DNA from: Burkholderiales bacterium
GTDB taxonomy: Bacteria; Pseudomonadota; Gammaproteobacteria; Burkholderiales; Burkholderiaceae_C
Direction of reading: 5' to 3'
Length of the DNA: 64,000 nt
Assembly (NCBI GenBank): GCA_019509985.1
Contig: JAEKLF010000035.1
Span: 62,001-126,000 of the forward strand
Part shown: positions 1 to 9,230 of the stretch, one piece after another
How the letters are laid out: each line of letters opens with the position of its first letter
Position numbering within the stretch: position 1 is the stretch's first letter
Notes under the pieces: generated by a model
What the model was told of the DNA's origin: nothing
The model's input: the letters and a program-made list of their open reading frames with translations, nothing else
Databases searched by the model: none
Program-made: the position numbers and the translations under genes

Positions 1-2
1 CG

Positions 3-1523
3 TCGGCGCAGACGCTGCGCTGGGCCGGCCAGGGCGACCCGCAGACCATGGACCCGCACTCGCAGAACGAGAGCCTGACCAACGTCGTCAATGGCCAGAT
101 CTACGAGCGCCTGACCAGCCGCAACGCCAAGCTGGGGCTGGTGCCGGGTCTCGCCACCGAATGGACGCAGACCGGCCCGCTGAGCTGGCGCTTCAAGCTG
201 CGCCCGGGCGTCAAGTTCCACGACGGCACGCCGCTGACCGCCGACGACGTCGTCTTCTCGGTGCAGCGCGCCAAGGAGCCCACCTCGCAGATCGCCGTCT
301 GGGCCGATGCCGTCGGCACGCCCAAACGCGTCGACGACCTGACGGTGGATTTCCGGCTGAGCACCTTCGACCCCATCTTCCTGCAGCACATCGACCAGCT
401 CTGGATCATGAGCCGCAAGTGGTGCGAGGCCCACCACGTGACCAAGCCGCTGGACTTCAAGAACAAGGAGGAGAGCTTCGCCGCGCTGAACGCCAACGGC
501 ACCGGCCCTTACATGCTGGCCAGCCGCCAGCCTGGCATCAAGACCGTGCTCAAGCGCAACCCGAACTGGTGGAACAAGTTCGACGGCAACGTGCAGGAGG
601 TCGTGTTCACGCCGATTGCCAGCGACGCCACGCGCCTGGCCGCGCTGGTCTCCGGCGAGATCGACTTCGTGCACGACCTGGCGCCGCGCGACATGGCCCG
701 CCTGCGCAACACGGCAGGCATCAAGGTCATCGACGGGCCGGAGAACCGCCTGGTCTTCATCGGCATGGACCAGGCCCGCGACAAGCTGCTCTACGGCCAG
801 GTGCCGGGCAACAAGAATCCCTTCAAGGACGTGCGCGTGCGCCGCGCGCTGTATCAGGCCATCGACATCGAGACGCTGAAGACCAAGCTGATGAGCGGCC
901 TGTCCATCCCCACCGGCGGGCTGACGCCGTCCGGCAACGCCTCCTTCGACGACCCGGCGCTGCAGACGCGTCTGCCCTACGACCTGGCCGCCGCGCGCAA
1001 GCTGATGGCCGACGCCGGCTTTGCCGACGGCTTCGAGGTGACGCTGGACTGCCCGAACAACCGCTACATCAACGACGAGCAGATCTGCTCGGCGCTGGCC
1101 GCGATGTGGGCGCAGCTGAAGATCAAGGTCAAGGTCAACGCAATGCCGCGCGTGATCTATTTCCCCAAGCTCGAGAAGCTGGACACCAGCCTCTACATGT
1201 ATGGCTGGGGCGGCTCGGTGACCGATGCCGAGACCATCCTGACGCCGCTGTACCGCAACCGCGGCGACAAGGGCGTGGGCAACTACAACTACGGCAACTT
1301 CCGAAACGACAAGGCCGACGCGCTGGCCGCGCAGAGCAGTGTCGAGCCCGACCCGAAGAAGCGCGAGGCGCTGATCCGCGGCGCGCTGACCGAGCTGCGC
1401 GAGCAGGTCAACGTGATCCCGCTGCACCGCCAGGTCATTCCCTGGGCGGCGCGGACCAATGTCACGCCCGTGCACCGGCCGGACAACTGGCTGGAACTGG
1501 CCTGGGTGCAGATCAGCCGCTGA
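3..1523 (+). CDS. ABC transporter substrate-binding protein, family 5 (5' partial)
   Basis: Periplasmic solute-binding protein of the peptide/nickel/opine class (SBP_bac_5), which delivers oligopeptides or similar solutes to an ABC importer. The reading frame is open from the first base of the window, so the signal peptide and start lie upstream; an internal ATG at 48 is not the real start because family-typical sequence (LRWAGQGDPQTMDPHSQNE) precedes and spans it. The family segment GLATEWTQTGPLSWRFKLRPG, then PGVKFHDGTPLTADDVVFS, is seen near the N-terminus. About 506 residues are present, close to full family length. The permease and ATPase genes are not in this window. The solute cannot be read from sequence. 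Confidence 0.93.
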   Translation, partial: SAQTLRWAGQGDPQTMDPHSQNESLTNVVNGQIYERLTSRNAKLGLVPGLATEWTQTGPLSWRFKLRPGVKFHDGTPLTADDVVFSVQRAKEPTSQIAVWADAVGTPKRVDDLTVDFRLSTFDPIFLQHIDQLWIMSRKWCEAHHVTKPLDFKNKEESFAALNANGTGPYMLASRQPGIKTVLKRNPNWWNKFDGNVQEVVFTPIASDATRLAALVSGEIDFVHDLAPRDMARLRNTAGIKVIDGPENRLVFIGMDQARDKLLYGQVPGNKNPFKDVRVRRALYQAIDIETLKTKLMSGLSIPTGGLTPSGNASFDDPALQTRLPYDLAAARKLMADAGFADGFEVTLDCPNNRYINDEQICSALAAMWAQLKIKVKVNAMPRVIYFPKLEKLDTSLYMYGWGGSVTDAETILTPLYRNRGDKGVGNYNYGNFRNDKADALAAQSSVEPDPKKREALIRGALTELREQVNVIPLHRQVIPWAARTNVTPVHRPDNWLELAWVQISR

Positions 1524-1599
1524 TTCCGGCCCTTTTACGGCCCACCGCCAGTGGGCCGGTCGCGGCACACTGGCCCGAGCCCAGACCCACGCCCGCGCC

Positions 1600-3519
1600 A
1601 TGCTGTACCGCTTCGCTGCCCTTGCCCTGACCCTGTTGCTCACCGCCTGCGGAGGCGGCGGGGGCGGCGGCTCCAGTCCGCCCGTGCTCGACACGCCGCC
1701 GACGCTGCGCGGCATTGCCGCCACTGGCGCGCCCCTCGTCAACGCGCAGGTCAGCGTCGTCGACGGACAGGGCAAGGCCGTCGGCACGGCGACGACACAT
1801 GCGGCCGACGGCAGCTACAGCCTGACGCTCTCCGTCAACAACCCCGCGGCCCCCCTGTTCATCCAGGCGCGCGGCATGGACGCCAGCGGCAGCATGCAGG
1901 TGCTGCACTCCACGGTGCCGGCCATCAGCGCCGCCATGGTCGGCCACGTCACGCCGCTGACCAATGCCGTCGTCGCGCTGGCCCTGGGCACCGAGCCCGC
2001 GCCGGTGTTCGCGGCCGCGGCCACCAGCGCCAGCCAGCTGACGCAGATGGCCAGCGCCACCTCGGCCGCCAGCGATTTCCTGAAGACCCTGGTCAAGACC
2101 CAGCTGACCGACCTGAAGTTCACCGACCCCAAGACGCTGGACCTGCTGGCCGACGCGAACTTTGCCGCCAACAAGGGCGCGCACGATCTGCTGATCGAGA
2201 GCGTGCGCATTGACCTCGCGCGCTCCCGCCTCAACGTGCCGGTGCTGCAGCTCGCCAACAAGTTCATCGCCGGCATGAACGCCGAGGTCGTCGTCGAGCT
2301 GCCCATGGCGCAGGCTGAGCTGCTCAAGGCCGCCGGCACGCCGGCCAATGCGGTCACGTCGACGCTGAAGGCGGCCACCAGCGCGACGACGCTGCTGGGC
2401 AACCTACCTTCGCTGGACGACCTGGGCGCCGCGCTGAACCAGCTCATCGCCCAGGGCAAGGACGTCAGCACCATCCTGACCAATGCCCTCGTCACCGGCT
2501 ACGACAAGCACAACGGCCGCGTGAAGACCGACCTCGCCGCCATCCTGTCCGTCGACACGACGGCCAACCGCCAGTTCGGGCGCTTCCAACTGCTGGGCTG
2601 TGCCGACGACGCGCCGGCCGCCGGCAACTGCGCCAAGGTGCTGGTCGGCGCCGTCATCAGCGACTCGACAGGCACCGTCGTCGACCTCTTCAGCGACGCC
2701 GTCAGCTACAACAAGGCCGCGACGACGACCAACAAGTGGAACCTGATCGGCAACGGCAAGAAGCTCGCCGTTGCCGTCTACCCGCTGGCTTTCACGGCGC
2801 TGAATGCCGACGGCTCGGCCGACACGGCGCTGTCGCCCAACCCCGGCATCGGCCTGCAGGTCGAGATCCAGGCGCAGACGCCCGACCCCATTCCCGTCAA
2901 TCCGCCCATCCCGCTGCTGAGTTCGGCCACGCTGCAGCTGCCCGGCGGCTTCAGCATCCCCTTCGGCTACTGCAGCCGGCCCTTCCTGTGCGTGTCGTCC
3001 ACGACGGGCGCAACCAGCCTGATCCCGACCGGCGGTGTCGGCGACCTCGCCATCCAGCGCGCGGCCGTCGGCTGGATCGGCACCGCCGACAGCGTGCGCG
3101 GCGCCAAGTACCCGATCACCTACACGATCTCCGGCACGGCCGAGACGCGCAACGCCTACCTGCGCGCCGACGTGCTGGGCGACCCGGCCGCCGCACGCTT
3201 CGTTGCGCTGGATGGCCTGACCACCAACCTGCCGCTGCGCGCCGTCGATCTGCAGGCCGGCACGCTCGCGCTGGACTGGCACAGCTGGGCCGCCGCCAAT
3301 CCCGACCTGCGCCTCATCGAGGTCAAGCGCGTTTTCACGCCCACCGCCGGCGGTGCGCCGACCGTGCTCGGCACGACGGTGCCGCTGCCGCCCAGGACGA
3401 CGCTGGCGACCCTGGGCGCGGCGTTCACGCCTACGGGCACGGTCAAGTCCGAGCTGTGGCTGCAGGCCATGGATTCGCAGGGCCGGCGCTTTCACACGCG
3501 CTACACCGGCAGCCCCTGA
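1600..3519 (+). CDS. putative outer-surface lipoprotein of unknown function
   Basis: A 639-residue protein with a lipoprotein signal: hydrophobic h-region followed by lipobox LTAC and a Gly-rich linker, so it is probably lipid-anchored through Cys around residue 17. ATG at 1600 is chosen because it places the signal peptide at the N-terminus; the frame is open further upstream but that part overlaps the preceding gene. Residues about 40-80 (GAPLVNAQVSVVDGQGKAVG, then a DGSYSLTL segment) look like a carboxypeptidase-regulatory-like beta-sandwich. The rest is rich in Ala/Thr/Leu and I do not recognise it. It lies 76 bp behind the binding-protein gene and may share its transcript. No function is assigned. 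Confidence 0.75.
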   Translation: MLYRFAALALTLLLTACGGGGGGGSSPPVLDTPPTLRGIAATGAPLVNAQVSVVDGQGKAVGTATTHAADGSYSLTLSVNNPAAPLFIQARGMDASGSMQVLHSTVPAISAAMVGHVTPLTNAVVALALGTEPAPVFAAAATSASQLTQMASATSAASDFLKTLVKTQLTDLKFTDPKTLDLLADANFAANKGAHDLLIESVRIDLARSRLNVPVLQLANKFIAGMNAEVVVELPMAQAELLKAAGTPANAVTSTLKAATSATTLLGNLPSLDDLGAALNQLIAQGKDVSTILTNALVTGYDKHNGRVKTDLAAILSVDTTANRQFGRFQLLGCADDAPAAGNCAKVLVGAVISDSTGTVVDLFSDAVSYNKAATTTNKWNLIGNGKKLAVAVYPLAFTALNADGSADTALSPNPGIGLQVEIQAQTPDPIPVNPPIPLLSSATLQLPGGFSIPFGYCSRPFLCVSSTTGATSLIPTGGVGDLAIQRAAVGWIGTADSVRGAKYPITYTISGTAETRNAYLRADVLGDPAAARFVALDGLTTNLPLRAVDLQAGTLALDWHSWAAANPDLRLIEVKRVFTPTAGGAPTVLGTTVPLPPRTTLATLGAAFTPTGTVKSELWLQAMDSQGRRFHTRYTGSP

Positions 3520-3531
3520 ACGACGCGGGGC

Positions 3532-3912
3532 CTAGCAACCGTCGCCGCGTTTGTGAGCCAGGAGCAGGTGCAGCTGCGTGAAGTCGATGGGCTTCATCAG
3601 GTGGAAGTCGAAGTCGCCCAGCTCGACGCTTTTCAGTGCGCCGGTGACGGCAACGATGACCATCTCGGCGCCGAAGCGCTCGCGCAGCGCCCGGGCGAGT
3701 TGATGGCCGTCGACGCGGGGCATGAAGATGTCGATCAACGCGAAGTCGGGCGCGAAGGTCTCGGCAAGCTTGAGCGCGTCCTCCCCGCTGGTCGCGTACT
3801 GCACTGTGCGGCCGTCGAACTGCAGGCTGAAGGCCAGCGACTCGGCCGCGTCCAGTTGATCGTCAACGACGAGCACCTTCAAGTGGGGCGCGCTGGAGTC
3901 GGCCTGTGGCAT
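3532..3912 (-). CDS. single-domain response regulator (REC only)
   Basis: A 126-residue CheY-like receiver with no output domain. Seen: acidic pair in VVDDQ near residue 17, phospho-acceptor Asp in ALIDIFMPRVDG at about residue 61, conserved Thr in VAVTGA and Lys in LMKPID near residue 107. The ATG at 3912 sits just before the receiver fold; a longer open frame upstream lies inside the kinase gene and is not supported. It lies 35 bp downstream of the hybrid kinase on the same strand, so the two probably form a phosphorelay, with this protein as a diffusible acceptor. The output target is not visible from the sequence. Confidence 0.85.
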   Translation of the reverse strand: MPQADSSAPHLKVLVVDDQLDAAESLAFSLQFDGRTVQYATSGEDALKLAETFAPDFALIDIFMPRVDGHQLARALRERFGAEMVIVAVTGALKSVELGDFDFHLMKPIDFTQLHLLLAHKRGDGC

Positions 3913-3947
3913 GGATTGGGCCGGAGAGCGTCGACGCTTGAGGATGA

Positions 3948-5918
3948 TCAGGCAGGCTGCGTGGCGTCCAGCGCGGCCTCGATGGCGAGCGCGAGATCGT
4001 GCTGGCCGAAAGGCTTGGCCAGCTTGATGACAGCCGGCGGCAGCGGCGTGCTGGACTCCATCTCCGCGTAGCCCGTCGCGACGATGGTGGCCAGCGTCGG
4101 GCGCGTGCTCTTCACGACCGCGAGCAGCTCGGTGCCCGTCATGCCGGGCATGGCCTGGTCGGTGATGACCAGGTCGTAGTCGCCACCGGTGCGCAGCCGC
4201 GCCAGCGCGTCCAGCGCCTTGCCGGCCGGGGTGACGCGATGGCCCAGGTCGGCCAGCACGGCTGCGGTGCTGTCCAGCACCAGCGGGTCGTCGTCCACCA
4301 GCAGGATGTGCAGCGAGCGGGGAAGGCCGCTCGCGGCGGCGGCAGGCGGCGGTTCGGTGACCGCTGCCGCGTTGGGTGCCACCGATGCGGCGGGCAGCCA
4401 CAGTTCGGCCTCGGTGCCCTGGCCGACGCTGCTGCGCAGCAGGAACTGGCCGCCGGACTGCGAGGCCAGGCCGTCGACCATCGAGAGCCCCAGCCCCGTG
4501 CCCTTGCCGACGCCCTTGGTCGTGAAGAAGGGCTCCGTGGCCCGCGCCAGCGTGGCCGCGTCCATGCCCGGGCCTGTGTCGATGACGCTGAGCTTGAGGT
4601 ATCTGCCCGGCGGCAGCTTGGCGGTGGCGCCGAGCAACTCAGCCTCCGCCAAGGCGACCGTGATCCGCCCGCCGTCCTGCATCGCGTCGCGCGCGTTGAC
4701 GGCCAGGTTGAGCAGCGCGAGTTCGAGCTGGTTCTGGTCGACCAGCGCCAGCGGCAGCCCCGGCGGAAGATCGAGCGCGATGATGTTGGCCGGGCCCAGC
4801 GTGCGCTGCAGCAGGTCGAGCATGCCTTGCACGAGCTCGACAAGATCGGTGGGTTCGGGCTTGAGATCCTGGCGGCGCGCGAAGGCCAGCATGCGCTGGG
4901 TCAGCGAGGCGCCGCGGCGCGTGGCGTTCAGCGCGTTCTGCACCACCTTGGCCGTGAGCAGATCGTTGGCATCGAGCTTGCGCTCGATCAGCTGCAGGCT
5001 GGACAGGATCACCATCAGCACGTTGTTGAAGTCGTGGGCGACGCCGCCCGTCAGCTGGCCGATGGCCTCGAGCTTCTGGGACTGGAAGAGCGACTCGCGC
5101 GCGGCGTCCAGTTCCCTCTGGGCTGCCATCTTCTCGGTGACGTCGCGCGTGATCTTGGCGAAGCCGATCGGCTGGCCGTCGTCGTCGCGGACCGGGTCGA
5201 GCACGACGCTGGCCCAGAAGCTGGACCCGTCCTTGCGGATGCGCCAGCCCTCGCTCTCGAACTTGCCGTTCTCCAGCGCCAGCCGCATGGCCCGTGCCGG
5301 CTCGCCGCGTTGCCGGTCTTCCTCGCGGTAGAAGGTCTCGAAGTGGCGGCCGATGATCTCCGCTGGCTCGTAGCCCTTGATGCGCTGGGCACCTGCATTC
5401 CAGCTGACCACGTGGCCGTCGAGGTCGATCAGATAGATCGCGTAGTCGATGACGCCCTGCACCAGCAGCCGGAACTGCTCCTGGCTGCGGCGCAGCGCGG
5501 CCTCGGCGGCGCGGCGTTCCGTGAGGTCGCGTGTGACCTTGGCATAGCCGATCACCCGGCCGTCGCTGCCGCGGATCGGGTCGATGACGACATGGGCCCA
5601 GAAGCGCGTACCGTCCTTGCGCACGCGCCAGCCTTCGGTTTCGAACTGCTTCGTGGCCGCCTGGGCCAGTGCCCGTGCCGGCAGGCCCGAGGCCCGGTCC
5701 TGCGGTGTGTAGAACTCGGAGAAGTGCCGGCCGATGATCTCGTGCGCGGCATAGCCCTTGAAACGCTCCGCGCCTGTGTTCCAGCTCGTCACGATGCCAT
5801 CGGTGTCCAGCATGTAGATGGCGTAATCGGTGACGGCATCGACGAGCAGCCGGTAGCGCTGGTCCACGGGGACGGCGGCGACCGATTGCGGCAGTTCGGC
5901 GGGAGGCAGGGGCAGCAT
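3948..5918 (-). CDS. hybrid sensor histidine kinase with two PAS domains and a C-terminal receiver
   Basis: Predicted soluble hybrid kinase of 656 residues. Order: PAS 1 (about 20-140), PAS 2 (about 145-265; the two share AIYxxDxDGxVxSWNxGAxR), HisKA with phospho-His in GGVAHDFNNVL near residue 295, HATPase with N-box NLAVNARDAM, G1 DTGPGMD and G2 GKGTGLGLSMV, then a receiver with LLVDDDP, ITDQAMPG and KLAKPF. There are no transmembrane segments, so it senses a cytoplasmic signal; PAS domains of this type may bind haem or flavin, but no ligand residue is identifiable. The ATG at 5918 is preferred over an in-frame TTG at 5993. It is probably co-transcribed with the response regulator downstream. 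Confidence 0.9.
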   Translation of the reverse strand: MLPLPPAELPQSVAAVPVDQRYRLLVDAVTDYAIYMLDTDGIVTSWNTGAERFKGYAAHEIIGRHFSEFYTPQDRASGLPARALAQAATKQFETEGWRVRKDGTRFWAHVVIDPIRGSDGRVIGYAKVTRDLTERRAAEAALRRSQEQFRLLVQGVIDYAIYLIDLDGHVVSWNAGAQRIKGYEPAEIIGRHFETFYREEDRQRGEPARAMRLALENGKFESEGWRIRKDGSSFWASVVLDPVRDDDGQPIGFAKITRDVTEKMAAQRELDAARESLFQSQKLEAIGQLTGGVAHDFNNVLMVILSSLQLIERKLDANDLLTAKVVQNALNATRRGASLTQRMLAFARRQDLKPEPTDLVELVQGMLDLLQRTLGPANIIALDLPPGLPLALVDQNQLELALLNLAVNARDAMQDGGRITVALAEAELLGATAKLPPGRYLKLSVIDTGPGMDAATLARATEPFFTTKGVGKGTGLGLSMVDGLASQSGGQFLLRSSVGQGTEAELWLPAASVAPNAAAVTEPPPAAAASGLPRSLHILLVDDDPLVLDSTAAVLADLGHRVTPAGKALDALARLRTGGDYDLVITDQAMPGMTGTELLAVVKSTRPTLATIVATGYAEMESSTPLPPAVIKLAKPFGQHDLALAIEAALDATQPA

Positions 5919-6071
5919 GTCGTCGGAGTGTCGTGGCGGCACACGGCAAGCCGCGTGCCAGTGGGGAGAGGGAAGGCCGCTCAGCCCTGACAACCTGCCG
6001 GAGCAGCCGCGCGAGGCCCGCAGTATCTGCCGCCGCCGCTCCGGAAGCGAAGGCTCTCGCCGCCGCGGGTG

Positions 6072-6650
6072 TCAGAGGCCCAGGCCGGCCCCCGCGCCCA
6101 GCAGCGTCGCGATGCCCAATGCCGCAAAGATCGCCGCGGCGATCATGTGCACCAGCTTCATGGGAATCTTCGCCGCCAGCTTGTCGCCGATGAACACGGC
6201 GGGCACGTCGGCGATCAGCATGCCCAGCGTCGTGCCGGCGACCACCAGCAGGGGGTTGGCGTAGTGGGCCGCCATCGCGATCGTCGCGATCTGGGTCTTG
6301 TCGCCCATCTCCGCCAAGAAGAAGGTCAGCAGCGTCGCGCCGAACACGCCGAAGCGCTTGGCGATCTGGGTTTCCTCCTCGTCGATCTTGTCGGGAATGA
6401 GGGTCCATATGGCCATGCCAATGAAGGACACGCCCAGCACCCAGCGGAGCAGCCCGGGGCTGACGGTCGACGTGATCCATGCGCCCAGGGCGCCCGCAAG
6501 CCCGTGGTTCACCAGCGTGGCGCAAAGGATGCCGCCGATGATGGGCCACGGCTTCTTGAAGCGCGCGGCCAGCAGGAAGGCGAGGAGTTGGGTCTTGTCA
6601 CCGATCTCGGCGAGGGCGACGACGCCGGTGGAGACGAGGAGGGCTTCCAT
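6072..6650 (-). CDS. UPF0016/GDT1-family cation (manganese) exporter
   Basis: A 192-residue integral membrane protein with about six helices in two homologous halves, each carrying the family signature: ALAEIGDKTQ near residue 13 and FLAEMGDKTQ in the second half. The acidic residues of E-x-G-D-K-T form the cation path in the family, whose bacterial members export Mn2+ (established for GDT1/TMEM165 relatives and MneA). Starting at 6650 gives the usual family length of about 190. The frame stays open upstream, but that segment is the manganese riboswitch (see next entries), so an earlier start is rejected. The riboswitch strongly supports a manganese role. Confidence 0.9.
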   Translation of the reverse strand: MEALLVSTGVVALAEIGDKTQLLAFLLAARFKKPWPIIGGILCATLVNHGLAGALGAWITSTVSPGLLRWVLGVSFIGMAIWTLIPDKIDEEETQIAKRFGVFGATLLTFFLAEMGDKTQIATIAMAAHYANPLLVVAGTTLGMLIADVPAVFIGDKLAAKIPMKLVHMIAAAIFAALGIATLLGAGAGLGL

Positions 6651-6680
6651 GAAGATGATCCAGACCGGTTCAAGGACGAA

Positions 6681-6723
6681 TGACCACGTCGCTTCCCCGG
6701 CCAGTGCGGAGGCGATGTGGTCA
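6681..6723 (-). promoter_or_regulatory. long hairpin between riboswitch aptamer and start codon
   Basis: Reading the minus strand, a stem begins GACCAC-TCGC-TCC and closes with GG-GCGA-GTGGTC around a GC-rich loop. It starts right after the aptamer and ends 30 nt before the ATG at 6650. It is not followed by a T-run, so it is more likely part of a translational or Rho-dependent expression platform, or of the aptamer's closing stem, than an intrinsic terminator. The role is inference. Confidence 0.5.
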
Positions 6724-6822
6724 AAGGTCTTGCCAAGCCAAGAAACCGCTGGCGCCATGGCCTGCGGGCCAAGTGTGTTGACGTCAGCCTCTTCGAGAGA
6801 AGAGCGGCTACTCCCCAGTGAC
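6724..6822 (-). ncRNA. yybP-ykoY manganese riboswitch aptamer
   Basis: On the minus strand the leader contains the conserved blocks of this class in the correct order: GGGGAGTAGCC (6816-6806), a short hairpin CTCTTCTCTCGAAGAG, TGACGTCAACAC (6786-6775), and GGCAAGACC (6734-6726). These are the class's signature blocks, including the metal-binding loop segments. In enterobacteria and Bacilli the class binds Mn2+ and switches on Mn exporters (mntP, alx, UPF0016/TerC genes). Its position directly ahead of a UPF0016 gene fits that. The ends are approximate. Confidence 0.88.
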
Positions 6823-7035
6823 GGGCGGATTATGCCGTCCCGGGTTGCGGCGCGCAGCCGCTTCCCGGCCCCGCCACACGTGAGCGCACTGCTGCTGGCC
6901 CGCAAATCGCCTGGGCGGCCGCCCAGGCGATTCACAAGCTGTATCAACCTCTCCCGTCAACCGGATCGGCGCGTTGGCGTTCAAACAAGGCGGACGGGCC
7001 ATAGCCCGCCGGCCCTTTTGACGGAAGAACCGACC

Positions 7036-7242
7036 ATGACCACGCTGACACTCACCTTCAACGGCCCGCCCAGCCAGGCTCGCAAGGCACTCGGGGGCCT
7101 TCTGCAGCGCTACCGGTCGGCCTATTTCGTGGAACGCAGCAGCAACGAATACGCAGTGACCGCTGACGAGGCGACCGCAGCGGAACTCGCGCGACAGCCC
7201 CTGTGGTCGAGCCGATTGGCGCAGGCCACGGCGCAGCGATAA
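7036..7242 (+). CDS. small conserved-looking protein of unknown function (68 aa)
   Basis: Short acidic/basic mixed protein with no membrane segment or signal peptide. The start ATG at 7036 has a GGAAGA ribosome-binding stretch about 8 nt upstream, and the sequence (N-terminal MTTLTLTFNGPPSQARKALG, then a Lys/Arg-rich helix and an Ala/Thr/Glu-rich second half) has the codon use of a real gene. It stands alone between the riboswitch leader of the exporter gene and a convergent LysR gene. I do not recognise the family. Confidence 0.55.
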   Translation: MTTLTLTFNGPPSQARKALGGLLQRYRSAYFVERSSNEYAVTADEATAAELARQPLWSSRLAQATAQR

Positions 7243-7451
7243 GCGTCCCAGCCGAACACCCGTGCGATCGCGCTGGAACTTGCCGCAGACGTTGCGCGGG
7301 TCTGCGCCATCAACGCGCCGCGCATCCCCGTGACGACGCTCAGCTCGTGATAGCGACGAACCGTCGATCGGCGCGATAAGACCTATCTCGCCGCCAGCGC
7401 CGCGATGCGGCAAACAAGACGGCCTCGAAGGGCCGCCTTAACCGGCGTCCA

Positions 7452-8381
7452 TCAGTTTTTGCGCCTCACCACCAACGCCTCGCTCAGCTTCGGTCCGAAG
7501 AATTCCACGAAGGCACGGACCGTCGGCGAGGAACGAGCGCTGCTGGCGTAGAGGGCGAAGACGCCGATGTCGGGCGTCACCAGCCAGTCCTGCAGCACAT
7601 GACGCAGGCGTCCGGCGGCGATGTCGTCCTGCACCATGAAGGCTGGCAGCACGGTGAAGCCGAGGCCATCGATGGCGGCGCGCAGCAGCACGTCGCCATT
7701 GTTGGAGCACACCGGTCCCCGCGTCGCCACGCTGAGGGCCTTGACAGGCGACTCGACATCGGCCGGGCGAAACTGCCAGGGCAACGCCGTCCCGGCCTCG
7801 CCGTACTGCAGGCAGGCCAGCCGCGACAGCTGGTCCGGATGCGTGGGCTCACCGACGGCAGCGAGATGCGCCGGAGAAACGATCACCCAGCGCGGCGCGA
7901 TGGCGATGGGCCGCGCGACGAGGTCGAGATGCTCGGGCAGCTGGGCAATCCGCAGCGTCACGTCCGCGCCCGTCTTGGCCGGGTCGGCGAAGCGGTCGTC
8001 GAGGTCAATGCGCAGCTGCACCTCGGGGTAGGCCGCGTGGAAGCCCGCAACCAGCGGCGCGAGATAACGCTGGCCAAAGCTCATCGGGGCATTCACACGC
8101 AGGGATCCGCGCGTGGCGCCGCTGAGCCCGCGCAGCTCTCCCAGGGCCTCGTCGAACATCGTCACGATGGCCTCGGCACGGCCGATCAGCGCCTCGCCAG
8201 CGCTGGTCAATGTGATGCTGCGGGTGCTGCGCGCGAACAAAGGCGCGCCGACTTCCAACTCCAGCGCGGCGACCTGCTTGGAGACTTGGTCCCTCGTCAG
8301 GTTGAGCTTGCGGGCGGCCGCCGAGAAGCCGCCCAGGCGCGCGGCTTCAACGAACACGCGGAGGTGGCTGATGCGATCCAT
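7452..8381 (-). CDS. LysR-type transcriptional regulator
   Basis: A 309-residue regulator. The N-terminal winged helix-turn-helix is at residues 1-60 (HLRVFVEAARLGGFSAAARK, then LNLTRDQVSKQVAALE) and the rest is a periplasmic-binding-like effector domain. ATG at 8381 gives standard family length. It is divergent from the isochorismatase/amidohydrolase operon, with 128 bp between the starts, the classical arrangement for a LysR protein controlling its neighbour. The effector is unknown. Confidence 0.9.
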   Translation of the reverse strand: MDRISHLRVFVEAARLGGFSAAARKLNLTRDQVSKQVAALELEVGAPLFARSTRSITLTSAGEALIGRAEAIVTMFDEALGELRGLSGATRGSLRVNAPMSFGQRYLAPLVAGFHAAYPEVQLRIDLDDRFADPAKTGADVTLRIAQLPEHLDLVARPIAIAPRWVIVSPAHLAAVGEPTHPDQLSRLACLQYGEAGTALPWQFRPADVESPVKALSVATRGPVCSNNGDVLLRAAIDGLGFTVLPAFMVQDDIAAGRLRHVLQDWLVTPDIGVFALYASSARSSPTVRAFVEFFGPKLSEALVVRRKN

Positions 8382-8509
8382 GCCAAGGATTGTCTTCGTA
8401 TCGGAGACAAAGGGTCGCGGGTGAGCTGGCTTCTCGACAGGGGGTGGCCTGCGAAGAATGCGATCCCAGGCGCTTCGGAGCGCCCTACCCACCTCCCAAG
8501 GAACCTACC

Positions 8510-9205
8510 GTGAACAACCCGAAGCTTGAAGTCCTGACCCCGCAGAATTCGCAACTGATCTTCATCGACCAGCAGCCGCAGATGGCCTTCGGCGTGCAGT
8601 CCATCGACCGCCAGACGCTGAAGAACAATGTCGTGGGCCTGGCCAAGGCCGGCAAGGCCTTCGGCATCCCGACGACGATCACGACGGTCGAGACGCTGGG
8701 GTTCTCGGGCCCGACCTACCCGGAGCTGCTGGCTGTCTTCCCCGAGGCACCGCTGCTGGAACGCACGTCGATGAACTCCTGGGACGACCAGAAGGTGCGC
8801 GACGCCCTCGCGCGCCATGCCGGCCAGGGCCGCAAGAAGATCGTCGTGTCCGGCCTCTGGACGGAGGTCTGCAACCTGAGCTTCGCCCTCTCGGCCATGC
8901 ACGACACCGACTACGAGATCTACATGGTGGCCGACGCCAGCGGCGGCACGAGCAAGGACGCGCACGACTACGCCATGCAGCGCATGGTGCAGGCCGGCGT
9001 GGTGCCCGTCACCTGGCAGCAGGTGCTGCTGGAGTGGCAGCGCGACTGGGCCCGCAAGGACACGTACGACGCGACCATCGGCATCGTGCGCGAGCACAGC
9101 GGCGCCTACGGCATGGGCGTCGACTATGCGTACACCATGGTCCACAAGGCGCCCGAGCGCGTGAGCCACGGCCCGGTGCTCGCCGCCCAGCCGGCCGGCC
9201 AGTAA
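8510..9205 (+). CDS. isochorismatase-like cysteine hydrolase (YcaC type)
   Basis: A 231-residue cytoplasmic hydrolase. Seen: catalytic Asp in FIDQQPQMAFG near residue 20, central strand KKIVVSGLWTEVCNLSFAL with the nucleophilic Cys in TEVC near residue 123, and the downstream DASGGTS segment typical of the YcaC branch. GTG at 8510 is used because an AAGGA ribosome-binding site lies 7 nt upstream; the longer open frame overlaps the regulator promoter region. It is the first gene of an operon with XapX, amidohydrolase, DoxX and DUF1275 genes. The substrate is unknown; family members hydrolyse amides or imides such as biuret-like compounds. Confidence 0.88.
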   Translation: MNNPKLEVLTPQNSQLIFIDQQPQMAFGVQSIDRQTLKNNVVGLAKAGKAFGIPTTITTVETLGFSGPTYPELLAVFPEAPLLERTSMNSWDDQKVRDALARHAGQGRKKIVVSGLWTEVCNLSFALSAMHDTDYEIYMVADASGGTSKDAHDYAMQRMVQAGVVPVTWQQVLLEWQRDWARKDTYDATIGIVREHSGAYGMGVDYAYTMVHKAPERVSHGPVLAAQPAGQ

Positions 9206-9230
9206 CCCCGCACGCCCGGAGCACAACGCC

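Noticed and set aside
3999..5990. 663-codon open frame on the plus strand opposite the histidine kinase
   Set aside because: Shadow frame; the kinase on the minus strand has all family motifs.
6651..6947. N-terminal extension of the UPF0016 protein
   Set aside because: The extra codons coincide with the riboswitch aptamer and would make the protein about 100 residues longer than its family.
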